A stretch of 64,000 nt of DNA from contig CM066304.1 of the NCBI GenBank assembly GCA_033807695.1, positions 2,914,001 through 2,978,000 on the forward strand. Reading direction: 5' to 3'. The notes under the pieces are model-generated. The model was given only the letters and a program-made list of their open reading frames with translations, was not told the DNA's origin and did no database searches. Below, piece after piece: positions 47,991-59,902 of this stretch; position 1 is the first letter of the stretch; the number at the start of each line of letters is the position of its first letter. The DNA is from Daedaleopsis sinensis. Taxonomy: Eukaryota; Basidiomycota; Agaricomycetes; Polyporales; Polyporaceae. Position numbers and translations under genes: made by a program.

Positions 47991-48077
47991 TGGGCCATAT
48001 CTATGTATAGATGCGGACTCAATTTCGATCCAATAGGGCTGCACAGAGGGAGTCAGGCCGGCAGTGACAGACATATT

Positions 48078-48113
48078 CTGCGCAAGAAATCGCACCAGCG
48101 ATTTCTTGTCGGA
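48078..48113. repeat. hairpin-forming inverted repeat
   Basis: A perfect 10-bp stem, AAGAAATCGC (48084-48093) and GCGATTTCTT (48098-48107), encloses a 4-base loop. Outside it a second paired stretch (ATATTC and GAATAT) extends the structure past a small internal mismatch. No coding region overlaps it. Confidence 0.75.
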
Positions 48114-48644
48114 ATATGCGTGTCAGTGCGCTATGGCCTGCATTTTGTGTAGCGGTGATCGCTCTAGCCAATGACCAAGTAACAAACTCACCTGCCACTA
48201 TATCCTAGCGTATAACGTGCATCCATGCGTCATGCATATCCTAGACTTTCCATCAGCGTTGCTCACTGCTGCCCACAAGGTCCAGCAATTCATCGACTGT
48301 TCTCCATTAGCAGTAAAGTTCCTCCCGGTGGGTTGTTCCTTGACATCGATGAATGTGCAGTGATAGCAGCACGAAGTGGGTCGATCCATAGCATGCTGGA
48401 TGTAGTAGTTTGTACTAGGCTTTTGCCCCATCAACTTGACTCCTCCAACGATTCTTGAAGAAGCCTTGCCCGATGGCGATCTGCCGCCGGGTGTGTCCGG
48501 CCCGCTACTAACCGAAACCAGGCGCCGATTCCCGAGCCTGTCTCAGCGCCGCTTGACAGTGCATGGAGTCGAAGTTGCGGCTCCTTTCTCCCCCTCCATC
48601 GAGCTCCGGACCGCGTCGTCGTCGTCGTCGTGCTTGCTTATCAC

Positions 48645-49676
48645 ATGGAGCGCGACTTCAAAAACCTCACTCGTACACGCTGCGAGCACTGCGGCACTGA
48701 GGACAGTAGCTTGCCTGAAGGAGCGAAGCTCAAGCGATGCGGGGGATGCATGATTTTCGTCTTTTGCAACAAGGAGTGCCAGAAGGCAGCTTGGCCGAAC
48801 CACAAGTCAGTGCCTTGACAATTTCTGTGTATTATGAAAGTCCGTCTGATATGACGCCCTCGATGCAGGCTCTTGTGCCAATTGTGGAAGCATTCCGACA
48901 GTACCCAGGCACACGGGGACGATGCAAAACCTTGGCTCCGACAAGCATCCGATAACGCGACATTCATCCAGCGACCGACCAGGCTGCAAGATTTCTCTGC
49001 GCCTATGGTGCTGGTCGCTGACCTCGACGAGTTCCTCGAGTCGCACATCTTCGCGATCCAGATCATCATGCGCGCTAGGGTGCATTATCTGTTGGCGGCG
49101 GACGGCGGCGCACAACAACTTCTACACGAACCGCATGTCATGCAACAGCGCGTCATCTCAGTCAAGGTCCCTTCTCCGAACGCTAGCAACCAATGGATCC
49201 TTGGACGGTGGCATCTCGATCCCCTTGGGTCCCGCAGGTTGGACGACGACCCCGACCTGGAAGAGCCGAGGAGATCTCAACGACAAGCGTCCTTCAGAGA
49301 ACAAGACGCCTTCTATAGAGCGATCTGTGGGCCGTCATACATCGCGTCAATCCCTGTGAGGTACTCCATTGAGGGCACGAACTTCACCTCAATCGTGCAA
49401 TACCCAGTGTGGGCTTTGCGCGACCCCACCGCGATGCTCGATCCCGCCAATCACCGGGTCGCAGAGGAGCTCGCAACTCTCTGCGAGGTCTACGTCAATG
49501 ACGGTGTCTCGCTGAGGTCGACGCCGCAAGACCCGATAGCGATCGGAAGGTATATCAAGAGGAACAAGAAGCGGGAGTGGGTGCCGGTCGTGGAGGATGA
49601 CTCTCGCGATGGAACTCACGAGCGTATCAAGCGAGAGGCTCTCCATGAGCTTTATAACCACTTCCACTCGCTTTAG
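48645..49676 (+). CDS. MYND zinc-finger protein, intact copy
   Basis: Model: join(48645..48805,48869..49676), 322 aa, with a 63-nt GTCAGT...GCAG intron that splits the last part of the zinc finger. The MYND finger reads CEHC, CGGC, CNKEC and then H and C after the splice. MYND fingers usually bind proline-rich partner peptides in chromatin and signalling proteins. The remaining 260 residues carry no domain I recognise. They include ASNQWILGRWHLDPLG, an acidic DDDPDLEEP segment, YVNDGVSLRSTPQDP and IKRNKKREWVPVVEDD. A tandem paralog lies 0.8 kb downstream in the same orientation. A GTC microsatellite lies 16 bp before the ATG. Role unknown. Confidence 0.82.
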
Positions 49677-50460
49677 TGTCATGGTCTATTCTGACAACGT
49701 GCACACTCTCTCAGTAGGCTACTCTTCCGTCCTCACCGCGCGTCTTTGAAATTGACTCTTCGTACAGGCCCTATCTTACGCATTAAATACACGTTAGTCG
49801 GATACCTACAGCGAGACGTTCTGTCGCATCATACACCCAAGCTTGCGCGGTACGACTCTACTCGTTGTATCTACGTTCATGCTGAAGTTTGAAATTTGCG
49901 GCACCTGCTTCCTTCAATGAGTTTTCCGTAATCATGCCCCTGCTTCGTCGCCTTCGCTCTCTACGACGCATCTCGGCAGCTTTCCGTCCATCCGGCTACA
50001 GTGTATTTCCGAGCACCAATGCACGCTGCGTGTATACGCAGCGGGCGGTCGAGTCTCCAGTGACAGCCTTGCCGCCGAGTGTACACTTCAACTGCCAGCG
50101 ATATCGGCCCTCGGGGCGGAAGGCAACATTGCCTTCAGGGGAGTAGTTTGTGTTGTCTCTATCGGATAACTGTATCAGCGCGACGTAAACCCTAACTTAC
50201 TACATTAGACGAGGTTTGAAGGTCACTGAAATTCAGGATATACGGCCGGCTCGTGCACATGCCGTGATTATTACTCACTCGGGCGGTTCACAAGTTGAAC
50301 TGGTGCATGCATCATGATAAACTTGAAGCTTGCCTTGGTGCCATTTTTTAACTCTCGCCACTCATCCACCAACTTCTTGCCAGCGCAATCGGTGACGTGG
50401 GTTATTCAGTGAGAGTTGTGAACGTGCATAAATACTGATTGGCTAACAACTCAGCTGGAC
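49677..50460. other. intergenic stretch between the two MYND genes
   Basis: Holds the terminator of the first and the promoter of the second gene. An open frame at 49889-50146 (plus) has no recognised motif. Confidence 0.45.
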
Positions 50461-51483
50461 ATGGAGCCATACCAGAAACCCATCAAGAGTCGTCAACCGC
50501 CCCTTGTCGTAACCACCCGGTGCCATCATTGTGGTGCCGATGAGCGTATCCTGCCTGAGGGAAAGAAGCTCAAGCAATGCACTGGGTGTAGAACTCTGGT
50601 TTACTGTAGCAAAGAGTGCCAAAAGGCATCGTGGTCTGAGCATAAGTGCGTTATCGACCGACAACGATGCAACCCCACATAACTCACTGATTATTAGGCT
50701 TTTGTGCCACCCAAAGTACTCCACGCAGTCCAACAACGTGAAGGCATGGATAGATACCTCGCGTGTCATACCCCCTATGCATCTACCTAGCCGACTCTCG
50801 GAGTTTCCCAACCCGACAGCTCTTTGTGCCGAGCTCACCGATTTCCTCAATCACCACAGGTGGGCAATGGCAACCATCGTACGCGCAAGGGTGTATCTCC
50901 TTCTGGCAGAGCGCGGTGGGGTCGAGAGCCTCAAAGACAGGCCATGCTTATACCGCCAGTTCTTGGCCCCCGTCCAAGTACCCGATCCGAACGGCAGCAA
51001 CCAGTGGCTACTCAGGGAGTACACATTTGGACCTGCAGAATCGCGACCGGAAGATGATCCCGATCTTGACGACACAGAGAGGGCGCGGCGGAGAGCCGTC
51101 GCGCAGGCCGAGAACGCGTCTCGACAGTCGTGACGAGGTTCTCCATCGAGGGCACGCATGCTCACATCGTGAGGCAATACCCTATGTGGGCGTTGCAAGA
51201 ATCCCAAGCGATGCGGAGTCCGGCGAATAAAGCCCTCGCAGAACAGCTCGCGGATCTCTGCGTAGCATTCGTCAACGATGGTATCTCGCTGCGAACCTCG
51301 CCCGAGCATCCTTTGGCTGAGGCTGGGAGGTACATCAAGAAAAACAAGAAGTGGGAGTGGACTCCGATTGTGGAGGATGACTCTCCCGCTGGGGTCGGCC
51401 GACTTAACAACCGGATGGCCCTCCACAGCCTTCAAGCCCGCTTCGCGACGCTTCACCAGGCCGGAATCTATACAGCAGTGTAA
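50461..51483 (+). pseudogene. MYND zinc-finger paralog broken by a frameshift
   Basis: The first part reads as join(50461..50645,50698..51133) with an intron at the same place as in the intact copy (AA|G before LLC). It encodes the MYND finger (CHHC, CTGC, CSKEC, H, C) and the conserved middle (GSNQWLLREYTFGP, DDPDLDDTERARRR), then stops at 51131-51133. The rest of the protein continues without break in another frame, from TRFSIEGTHAHIV at about 51133 to the stop at 51483. Compared with the intact copy, about 16 residues are missing at the break, so an out-of-frame deletion explains it. A truncated 206-residue MYND protein could still be made. Confidence 0.75.
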
Positions 51484-52195
51484 CAAGATTCGAGTAGTAA
51501 GTATCCTCATTGTCCATGCCGCCTTCGCTGACTGAATTCGCAGCTCCTGTCCCTATACTATCAAACTCGGCATATCAGGAACGGTGCTGAATCAAATTTA
51601 TCACCACTTGCATCGCGATCTTACGGCCACGAACGTCCTTCGTCACGCGTCAGATATGACTATCTCATATATGCCTAGCGCTCCTTCATTGTGTAGTGTT
51701 TATTACTTCTACGATCGTCAAGAATGTGCCAGTCGGAACGTACGTCGTGTCTAGTGCACCTCAGTGAGAGTACTCTGATCTATTCGGCGAAGCCGAGACA
51801 AACTCGGACTCGAAGTCTTCATCGTCCCATTACCAGGTAGACACTCCGGTTATAGCATGTCGAGTACCAAGCCCTCAGACGAGCATGAATCCCGTGAGTA
51901 AAGTATAGATCTTTCAGCGTATAACTTTCGAAGATCTCGGGGTTCTCGGCGAAGCCCTCTAGGAAGGATTTCATCTCCGCCCTTCGTTATAAGAGAACGA
52001 TGGGCGCACCCATTCACGATTCCAGCAGTGAAGTACACTTACAGTCCGAATTTACTATTTCTTGCCGTGTTGCTTCTAAAGCTGTCGTTGCACACTGCGG
52101 AGTATCATCACAATGGCACGACCACGTTGCATGGAGTGCGCGGCCGCATGCGAAGAGCACGCGCTGTTCCTCGAAGTCACAACCTTGACAGTCTA
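51484..52195. other. no supported gene
   Basis: Convergent gap between the MYND pseudogene and the lipase gene. No motif was seen. It marks the change from the accessory-looking left part to conserved genes. Confidence 0.5.
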
Positions 52196-53528
52196 CTAGC
52201 ACCCCATTTCCACGCCGTCATACGGTCCATCATGGTCGGTTTCGTTGTTGGCAAGGAGATTGGCTGAGCCGACGATGCACTGGCTGCTCGGGTTGTCCTG
52301 ACCTGTCGTCCACATCACATAGTCAGCGGATCTAGCACTACTTTGTGTGGCACAGGGCACATACCGGGACAAGCAAGCCACTCCCCAGACTCGTCGATGT
52401 GTATCTCACCGCTCGGCTGACGGAAGCCAAGGAGGATGGGCGGAACAATCGGCACCGGGTCTTGCTTGTTGTTGATATGCGTAATGGACGTAGGCAGGGC
52501 GTCGACGTAGTCCGCGAAAGCTTGGTTGCCGACCTGAGACGAATCAAGGGACCGAGCAGGAGGTTAAGAGCCGCGTCAGCCGCCCACTCGAGTAGAATAA
52601 GGGTTAAGCATACGTACGCGTGGCAAACCATACACGACGGCACGAACACTCGTCGTGTTCGGAAGCTGGATGTGCAGGAACACTGTATCGAGCAGGGCAA
52701 TTGCAGCACCTACCGCGGACGGCGTGAGTAAACTTTGACCACGGGAGCAGGCACGTTGGTGACTTCGGGGTAACCTACCAAGAGAATGTCCGACTACGGT
52801 AACCTTCTCGGCTTGGTTGTTGGATAATGCATTCTTAACAGCAGCAAGAACGCCGGGAGCAGACCTTGCCAGTCAGGTCAGACGATACTCTCCCCAAGCA
52901 TGCACATTGCAAGCATATGGCGCAACGGACCTTGAGTGGGTTGCGGCGAAGCCCATATGCACCAGTACGGGGAGATTGACGTCTGGGAACAGCTTGTGAT
53001 CCAACGGCACCAGCGGGATGTCCGCATCAGTCAGGTCCGCGAATCTATACGTGCGGTCAGCTCCATAGCCGTATGGACCGGATACTGATGAACTCTCACA
53101 TCTTCGAGGTGTCCGTCCCTTGGTGTGAAACGATGACTTCTTTTAAGACCGGGTCGTAACCGACGAACCCTACAAGTGTCAGAGCGGGGAATGAGCGCGC
53201 GAATACTTCCAGCATGATAACGGAGACGACACGGACAGAATTGCGTAATCGCGCCGTCTCCGCCAGAATTCACCGGCATGAACGATGGGTTGGCGTCGCA
53301 GTTAGGCCCACACGTCCAGTTGAGAGTCGAGGATGGCTTGCAGTACGCCGTGCTAGCATAATGCGTGTAAGGCTTGAAGGACTCGATTTGTGCAAGAGAA
53401 ATCGGAGAGATCTGGCTCGCGCTTTGCCTACGGACGATCGAACTAGCGCGAGGTGGAGCAGGTATAGCCTGGGTAGCGAGTGCAGCAGCAAGTAGTACAG
53501 CGAGAGAGAGGCGCATAGAGTGGGCCAT
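52196..53528 (-). CDS. secreted class-3 lipase
   Basis: Model on the minus strand, seven exons: 53528..53237, 53169..53100, 53044..52931, 52864..52779, 52709..52618, 52533..52365, 52302..52196; introns 55-84 nt; 309 aa. It hydrolyses ester bonds of acylglycerols or related esters outside the cell. A signal peptide is clear (hydrophobic LSLAVLLAAALATQA in the first 21 residues). The nucleophile is S186 in VGHSLG, and likely triad partners are D243 in KQDPVP and H263 in SGEIHI. Typical fungal motifs FVGYDP, SHQGTD, ADLTDADIPL, YGLPRVGNQAFADYVD and HINNKQDPVPIVP are all present across the splices. The gene looks intact. A feruloyl esterase of the same fold is the main alternative. Confidence 0.93.
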
Positions 53529-55975
53529 GTCGCTGTAGGCGGCTGGAGGACAACTCGGACGGCGAGCTCGTTGGTCGACAAGGATTTGGCATACCTCGGG
53601 ACGGTTTTTATACGTGCATGGGCATGCATGACCGCATCAAGGTCCGGATCGGGGACGGGAGGATGATCGACCGGTAATTGAAGGGAAGCTTGACGAGCTC
53701 GCTAACGAAGCTGGCACTTGTGTCGAGCGGCCTGGACGGGTGGTCCTTGTGCTAAGACTTTACGACCGCATTGACAGCGCAGTCGCACGGAGATGAAAAT
53801 TCGAGTGGACGTATTACCGAGCTGGATACAGCATGCGGCAATCACATGTTCTTTTGGAAGGGTGTTTGCGCTTTGTGACCCGGGGCTTGGACTCGGAGGT
53901 TACGTGAACAGGCGTCGCCTAGCTATAATTGCTAGTGAATAGCTTCCAATCGGACACGGCGACTACATTTCGCATGTCAGCATCATTGCCTACATGCCGG
54001 CTGCCCAGTCCCCGACATGACACAGTACGCCTGCAGTACGCTCACCACTGATAAAATCTCAGTTTAAAAAGGGGACCCCGCTGAGCACTACTGTGCGTCA
54101 CATGGTGAGCCAGTGCCGAGGAAATGAACTTGAAGCCCGAATACTAGTGCCGTTGCATGGTGTTGAGTTTTCATCTATACAGAGATTGTCCCCAAGGCTA
54201 AGACGGTTGGATCGTGATGATAGTTGAAGTAGAAGTACCAGTACATACATATGCAAGTACTCGGATCGGACTCGGATGTGCTCGCCCAGGCTCGCCCCAA
54301 CGAACCGCGGGAGTATTCTTCGGACTTATCCGGGTGACAACCTGCTCTCAGCAGCATGATACCAAGATCTCCGACCTGCAAGACGAATGGAAGAGACGTC
54401 CAGAACGACGGGTTCAAGTCAATATTGTCTTACCGGCTCCTCACAGCTTGCGGTTGCCAAACGCGGCCCGATAACTTCGCCTAGCCTAGTAGTGGTCTTT
54501 TCGGCCAAATTTTGACCGGATGGCGAGACATCCTCGCCGCCTATTATCGGGGGTCATAGCCTAGTAGCTAGAGCCTAGGCCTCCGTGTGAAACTCCATTT
54601 TCTCTGTGCGTTCTGCTGCCAACATACGACATATATAGCATTCCTCTCGACTTCACACCACCACTCATTGATGAGATTTCCCAAGAGTAATGACACCCTT
54701 TACCCCGTTCCATACATCATGAACATGATGAAGCTCAGTAGTCCCGCTGTCTCAATCATCAAGATCTCGTAGAGGTCGTCTTGGTATGCTAGGATTAATG
54801 CATGATGGATAATGCGATGCATGTGGCACCTTCACAGCTCAGTAGTTGTTGTCGCTCATTCCTCAGGCCTCAGGCTCCGGGTCTGCGGACTGCGGCCTCA
54901 TCTCCCGGACACACGCTCGCATCCGTTTCGCAACTGCTGCCCTAATCAACGTCGATGATTGCCCACTATGGCTTCTGATTCCCGTAGTTGCCTTCGTAGA
55001 GTCTCAAGAGAGCCTGGCAGTGGGATATTGTGCGACCGATATTCCACTAGGGGCCGTTTGCCGGTGTGTGACGGCCCTACTATCTCTCTACCGACCTCCT
55101 GACCCACCGTATACACACCCTCTGCTCGTGCAGATATCGGACTCGGCCGGAAGCGAGGACTTAGAGATCGGTGCCTCCCTTCTGGGTGCATGTCAAGGGT
55201 TGCAGAGTCATGCGAAAGTGTTTTACAGCCCGTCGCCACTTCCAGCAATCCTCGGTCAGTCTCCAAGGACACCGATGATGGGCTGCAGGCTACCCTTGGG
55301 GACATGAAGAATGTCACGGAGCACCACTTTGTCTGGTTCTACTCCCGTCTTCTGCAACGCCCCGCGTCCATTCAGTTTCTGAAGAAGCGGTGAGTTAGGT
55401 GAGAGCTCACCTCGTAGAGTCGCCTACTCGACAAACCGGGAGGCATGGGATATTGTATGCTTGCCTTCAAGGTTCCCCAAACCATGCTATCCGCCAGCGC
55501 GTGACCGCTATCTTCGAGTCTCACGCACATACTAATGCACCGACGTTCGCGCCCGGAAACGCTCGGTGTCGAGACACGTCAAGCCGTACGCGTGCCGTAT
55601 ACCGTAGATAGGGTTCTGTGCTGTGCTGACAATATCAATATCGAAGGTGTTCGCCTATTGAGGCGAATGGTACACTATGGTACACACGACACAGGACGAC
55701 AGAAGGTGGGTGTCAAACAGCAAAAGTCCCGGTCCGGTACCAGACTGGAGCGCACCGTGACTTAAAGATCGCACCCGACTCAACAGGACTCAACCCGATG
55801 GCGGATTGCCTGAGAGACATCCGGTTGAAACGGACCGCCTGAACCCCCAAATGGCTGTGATATCCACACTTCCCTGACCGGCGATAAGAATGACGACGAG
55901 TCCCTTTCGATAGTCAGAGAACGACAAGGCGAACAATACAAGACATACAGCCCGCATGTACCATGACCGCCGAGT
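53529..55975. other. lipase promoter region and gene-free DNA
   Basis: No gene is supported over 2.4 kb. Open frames at 54846-55307 (plus) and 54946-55317 (minus) have no motif. A small palindromic cluster lies at about 54467-54590 (GGCGAG...CTCGCC hairpin, CCCGATAA and TTATCGGG, and two AGCCTAGTAG copies). Confidence 0.45.
53605..53612 (-). promoter_or_regulatory. TATA box of the lipase gene
   Basis: TATAAAAA on the minus strand begins 84 bp upstream of the lipase ATG at 53528, a usual spacing for a fungal core promoter. Confidence 0.5.
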
Positions 55976-58900
55976 TCATACATCGGCGACCCCACCGACA
56001 CAGCCTAGGAGGAGAGCGTCAACCGTCCCGCCCGTCTCGCGCTCCAGCCATCCATCGAACTCCTCGAAAAGCTTCATCGCCCGGCCTCCGAGAGCTTTCT
56101 CCGCACGCTTGGCAGGCCACATCGCCTTCTCGTGAATGCCCATGAAGTTGACCTTGAGCTTGCCGTCATCCGCCCCGGGCTGCAGTTTGATGACCATGTC
56201 GACAGACCAGGTGTTATGGCCGTAGAACGAGCCTTCCTTGATGTGATGACGCGCATATTCGTCCGGAGGGTTGTTGTCGAGCGTCCACTTGAGCACGTGT
56301 GCGTCGAACGCGACAGCTGGAGCACCAGTCCGAGTCCCGTTAGCTCAGCAACCATCATACTGAACGGTGACACGCACCGGTCCAAATGATCCCAGGATGG
56401 TTTATGACTAGAGTGAAGCTCCTAGTTCCCTCTGCGGCATCGACCTTGTCGTTGATGGCAGATACGGTGAAATCATGATCTATTGCTTCTTGGTGCTCCG
56501 GACGTAGCGGCAAGTCAAATTTGTATGGCGTTAGGAACTACAGGGGAGATTATAAGTCACATCTGGAGGCCACGCACAAGCCACATACCGCAGAGAAAGG
56601 ATACATGGTGTCCCAATCACTGTTCCAGTCATCCATGACGACGGACGATGGAGTGACTCCGGGCACACTGAATTCGTTCGCGATGTCCACGGCGAGACTG
56701 TGGAAGCCTGGTGCCGCATCGGCCGCTGCGATATGTAGGTGCTGTTCCTGGCTCGTGATCTGGTAAGTAGTTGTGGGAGTGTCAGTAATGGCCAGGTGTA
56801 AGCATCGGGATCAACCTCACATTCTCCATATGGAGGACGAACAATCGTTTCTGATGCATTGCATCGAATGGCGAGCGCGAGCAGAACACGGCCATAGCCA
56901 CGCCAGTGACCAGCGACAGCAAGACAACCGTGCGGGCGAGGGTGCGGCGGCTGAAGCGGTGAACAAATGACACCACGAGGGGAGCCATGTACGCGCCATT
57001 GATGGCTACGATGTTTGCGATGATGTATTCAGCTGGGGCTTCCTCCCCAATTCGACCTGTCTGGAAGCGTACGATGTCAGAGTTTCGTTCCGTTCGCCAA
57101 CAATTCGCGACCCACCAGAGGTACAAAAACATCTAACACGGCGCAAGATAATGTGGTGCCAACGACGAGGGGGGAGACTTGCCCCAGAGCATAACTCCAG
57201 AGTGAGATGTCATCGCCAGGTGCAGCCAGAAGAGTGTTGAGCAAGAGGGAAAGGATCATGGGTGTCGAAGACAAGAAGAGGGTGCCACTGGCGCCGACCC
57301 CAACGAATTGTATACAAACTGCCAGGAAGCTTTGCAGGAGCATGGTTGATGCGAACACTGTGTGTTCACGGGCGCGTCCGATCAAAAGCTGCGAAGCCAG
57401 ACCACCTGAGTTGGATCAGATGAGTATCGAGGTTCCGGCGAGTGCACTCAACCCACGTGCACACATACCTGATAGCGCGGCGGGGCCGTATAGAAAGAGA
57501 CAGGCCAAAGGTGACTTGAACCAGCTCAAAGTTTTGCCGAGCACTTTATCCATCAGCAAGGCAACAACGTTGGCACCTAGAGCTGCGCCGACGAATGCCG
57601 CAGCAACCGCGAAGGCACCTCGAAGATGCTCAGGTACAAACCTGCCGCCCTTCTTCAGAGCAGGCGCAGGGTCAACATAAGTCAACCGAGCAACGAGGAG
57701 AGCAAGCACGAAGGAGATCGAATACATCAGCTTTGCAGTGCTGAATGAGTAGACTAGGAAGACTCCGAGGTAATCGAAAAAGACGGTGCGTGGCGCGGAA
57801 TAACCTGTTGATGCCAGTTGCGCGAGCGGTGACTCTGAGGAGGTGAGGTGCCGTAGAATAGCGAGGGTGTTCTCGGCCATGTGCTGCAAATCCATTAAGA
57901 CATCGTCGCCCTCAAGCGTTAAGGAAATGTACATACCTGAGCAACACCGGGTTCGATGTTCTCTACTAGATCCTGTGGAATCTGTAAGCGCCATCCATTA
58001 ATGATGAATGATCAACCTACCTTGCGCATGTGGTACAGGTAACTGTTTCCGACAACAGCCATCTAGGAGCGGGAACTCAGCATGAGACCTGACACAATCT
58101 CAGTGAATGACTTGCATCTAGTCCAGTGACGTTCAGGTAAAGCTGAAATTGTCTGAAGTCTGTACTGAAATTGAACTATCAGCCACCGCGGACACATATC
58201 TGTAGATTTAGACCTACTCGGATAGGATTATACCGGAGCTAAATATCTCGTTGGCAATGACGGAGCCGAAAGGTCTGACCAGCCACCTCGAGTATCAATG
58301 ACTGGTCCCGGATCCAATGCAAATGACAGACCTAGGCACTGTAGCATATGCTTGTATCATCTGCTCGGAAGTAGCCTGGAAGAGAAGCTCAGGACCAGTC
58401 GTGCCGGCGGCTATAGTACGACAAGTAACGATTGAAGTGTTGAGCATTGAGTAGTCCACTACTAGAGGATGCAGCAGACTCACCTTCAAGGTTAATGGCC
58501 GCACGTATACTACGACAAGTTGTGCGCATCATGTCAATGACGATCCATGTAGTAGTGATAATATGACTGCGTACGTCTTTGCGACAGGGTGTTGAGTAGA
58601 GAATAAATGCGAGCCATCTTGTAGAGACTCTTCGGCATTATTGAACACTTCCAGAGAACATATGTCATCTTTAGACCCTACCTCAAGTTGGGAGATCACT
58701 CACAGAATACTATAGCATGTTTTGCGTGCCATTCTGGCGTGTTCACCAACACCCGAATGCACTCCAGCATAACACCAACGGCCAAGCCATCGTCGGCTGC
58801 GCCAGGGGAGGGCAACGTACTGTCGACGTGCGAGTTGACGAGCACTGCGTGCTCCTTTCCCTCATCCGTGCCGTCTGATACACGAACGATGATATTCGTC

Positions 58901-59513
58901 AAGTTGACATATGTCTTGTACAGCCGCTTGCCCATCATGTCGAACCTATGCCAGAACGGCGCATATTACTGACCCAGGTCCGGAAGGTCGAGGAAACGAG
59001 CGACGGAGACGCACCTATGACTCCCGCTGCCTTGCTGATGCCATACCTCGCACTGCAACTTCCGCTCCGGGTGTGCACGCACGACTGCCTCACACTCTGT
59101 CTTTAGCGCCTCCGCCTGCTTGAGCATCCATGCGTCTCCCAGTGCATGTTCGCGCGTGCCCACTGTTCGGTACCCAATGTCTTCGGAGAGATACTTTGCG
59201 TGTGCAAGAATTTGGGCCTCAGAAATTTGAGGGAGAGAGGTCGCAGGGTCATATCTTGAGAGAACGCGTCACGACGTCACCATCTCCTCCAGCTCCCGCC
59301 GCGCGACGTGCACTACTCACAAGTCGACGATAGGCTCAGGCAGAGCTGAGACGAAGCATGTTAGTTCTAGCTGGACGTCATGTATACGATGTGAATGCGA
59401 CGCGCACCGTAGTGGTCCCTGTACGTGTAAAACGGTGCAAGGACGAAGAGGGGCGCTAAACATAGCAGTGACCGAACGGGTCCCCATCGTCTCCGACTCG
59501 TGGCTTGGTTCAT
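55976..59513 (-). CDS. pff1: vacuolar membrane M28 metallopeptidase (Pff1/ERMP1 type)
   Basis: Seventeen exons on the minus strand: 59513..59408, 59345..59321, 59254..59015, 58945..58704, 58647..58575, 58509..58484, 58410..58332, 58274..58218, 58164..58116, 58062..58021, 57981..57937, 57883..57469, 57405..57112, 57056..56821, 56759..56589, 56537..56378, 56316..55976; 866 aa, frame kept throughout. An N-terminal membrane anchor (SLLCLAPLFVLAPFY) precedes the lumenal peptidase domain. Zinc-site residues are H163 in NSHVDST, D175 in GAADDG and the pair E210-E211 in NNAEES. The C-terminal half has about eight hydrophobic segments, then a lumenal domain ending VDALLLGCVGGVADV. Family length and layout match fungal Pff1. 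One intron (58115..58063) uses a GC donor; another (58020..57982) is only 39 nt. The gene appears intact. Confidence 0.92.
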
Positions 59514-59902
59514 CCCAAAGCCGTTCGGTTTGCAGGTGAAGCGAGAGCGGAAGACAGCAGTCCTGTGTGCGAGGTCGTGATAGGGAAGAGTACGCGCAAG
59601 CCAGTGGGGATGACAGGAAGAAGCAAAGCTTAGAGGACGGGAAGAGGTGACTGCACCCAGCGTTTCCGCGGCCAGGGCAATATCTGATTTGGATTTTATT
59701 GTAATTATGACACTCTGCCAGTGAGTCTGCCTCGGAGCCTGCTGGCACTGAACAGAGCATTCATGTCAGCAACGCGGTCAGAGGTAGTGATACAACGAAA
59801 CACGACCATCTACGCCAAACACTCATTCAGACGGCAGACGGCGCGGTTATAAGTCCAATACAGGGCTCTGGGTAAGATATAGAAATGCGGAACTACGCGG
59901 TA
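59514..59902. other. gap between the peptidase and Nop8-like genes
   Basis: Promoter region of the peptidase gene and 3' region of the Nop8-like gene. No ORF of note. Confidence 0.5.

Larger units (their letters stand above)
47362..48644. other. no supported gene; inverted repeat and hairpin
   Basis: Downstream of R1 there is C-rich DNA without a convincing frame, then the right copy of the 22-bp inverted repeat (47969-47990) and a strong hairpin (48078-48113). A short GTC repeat (48615-48629) lies just before the MYND gene start. Confidence 0.5.

Noticed and set aside
54467..54590. Helitron-type 3' end (hairpin then CTAG)
   Set aside because: A short hairpin and later CTAG occur, but spacing and sequence are not convincing and no element body is attached.
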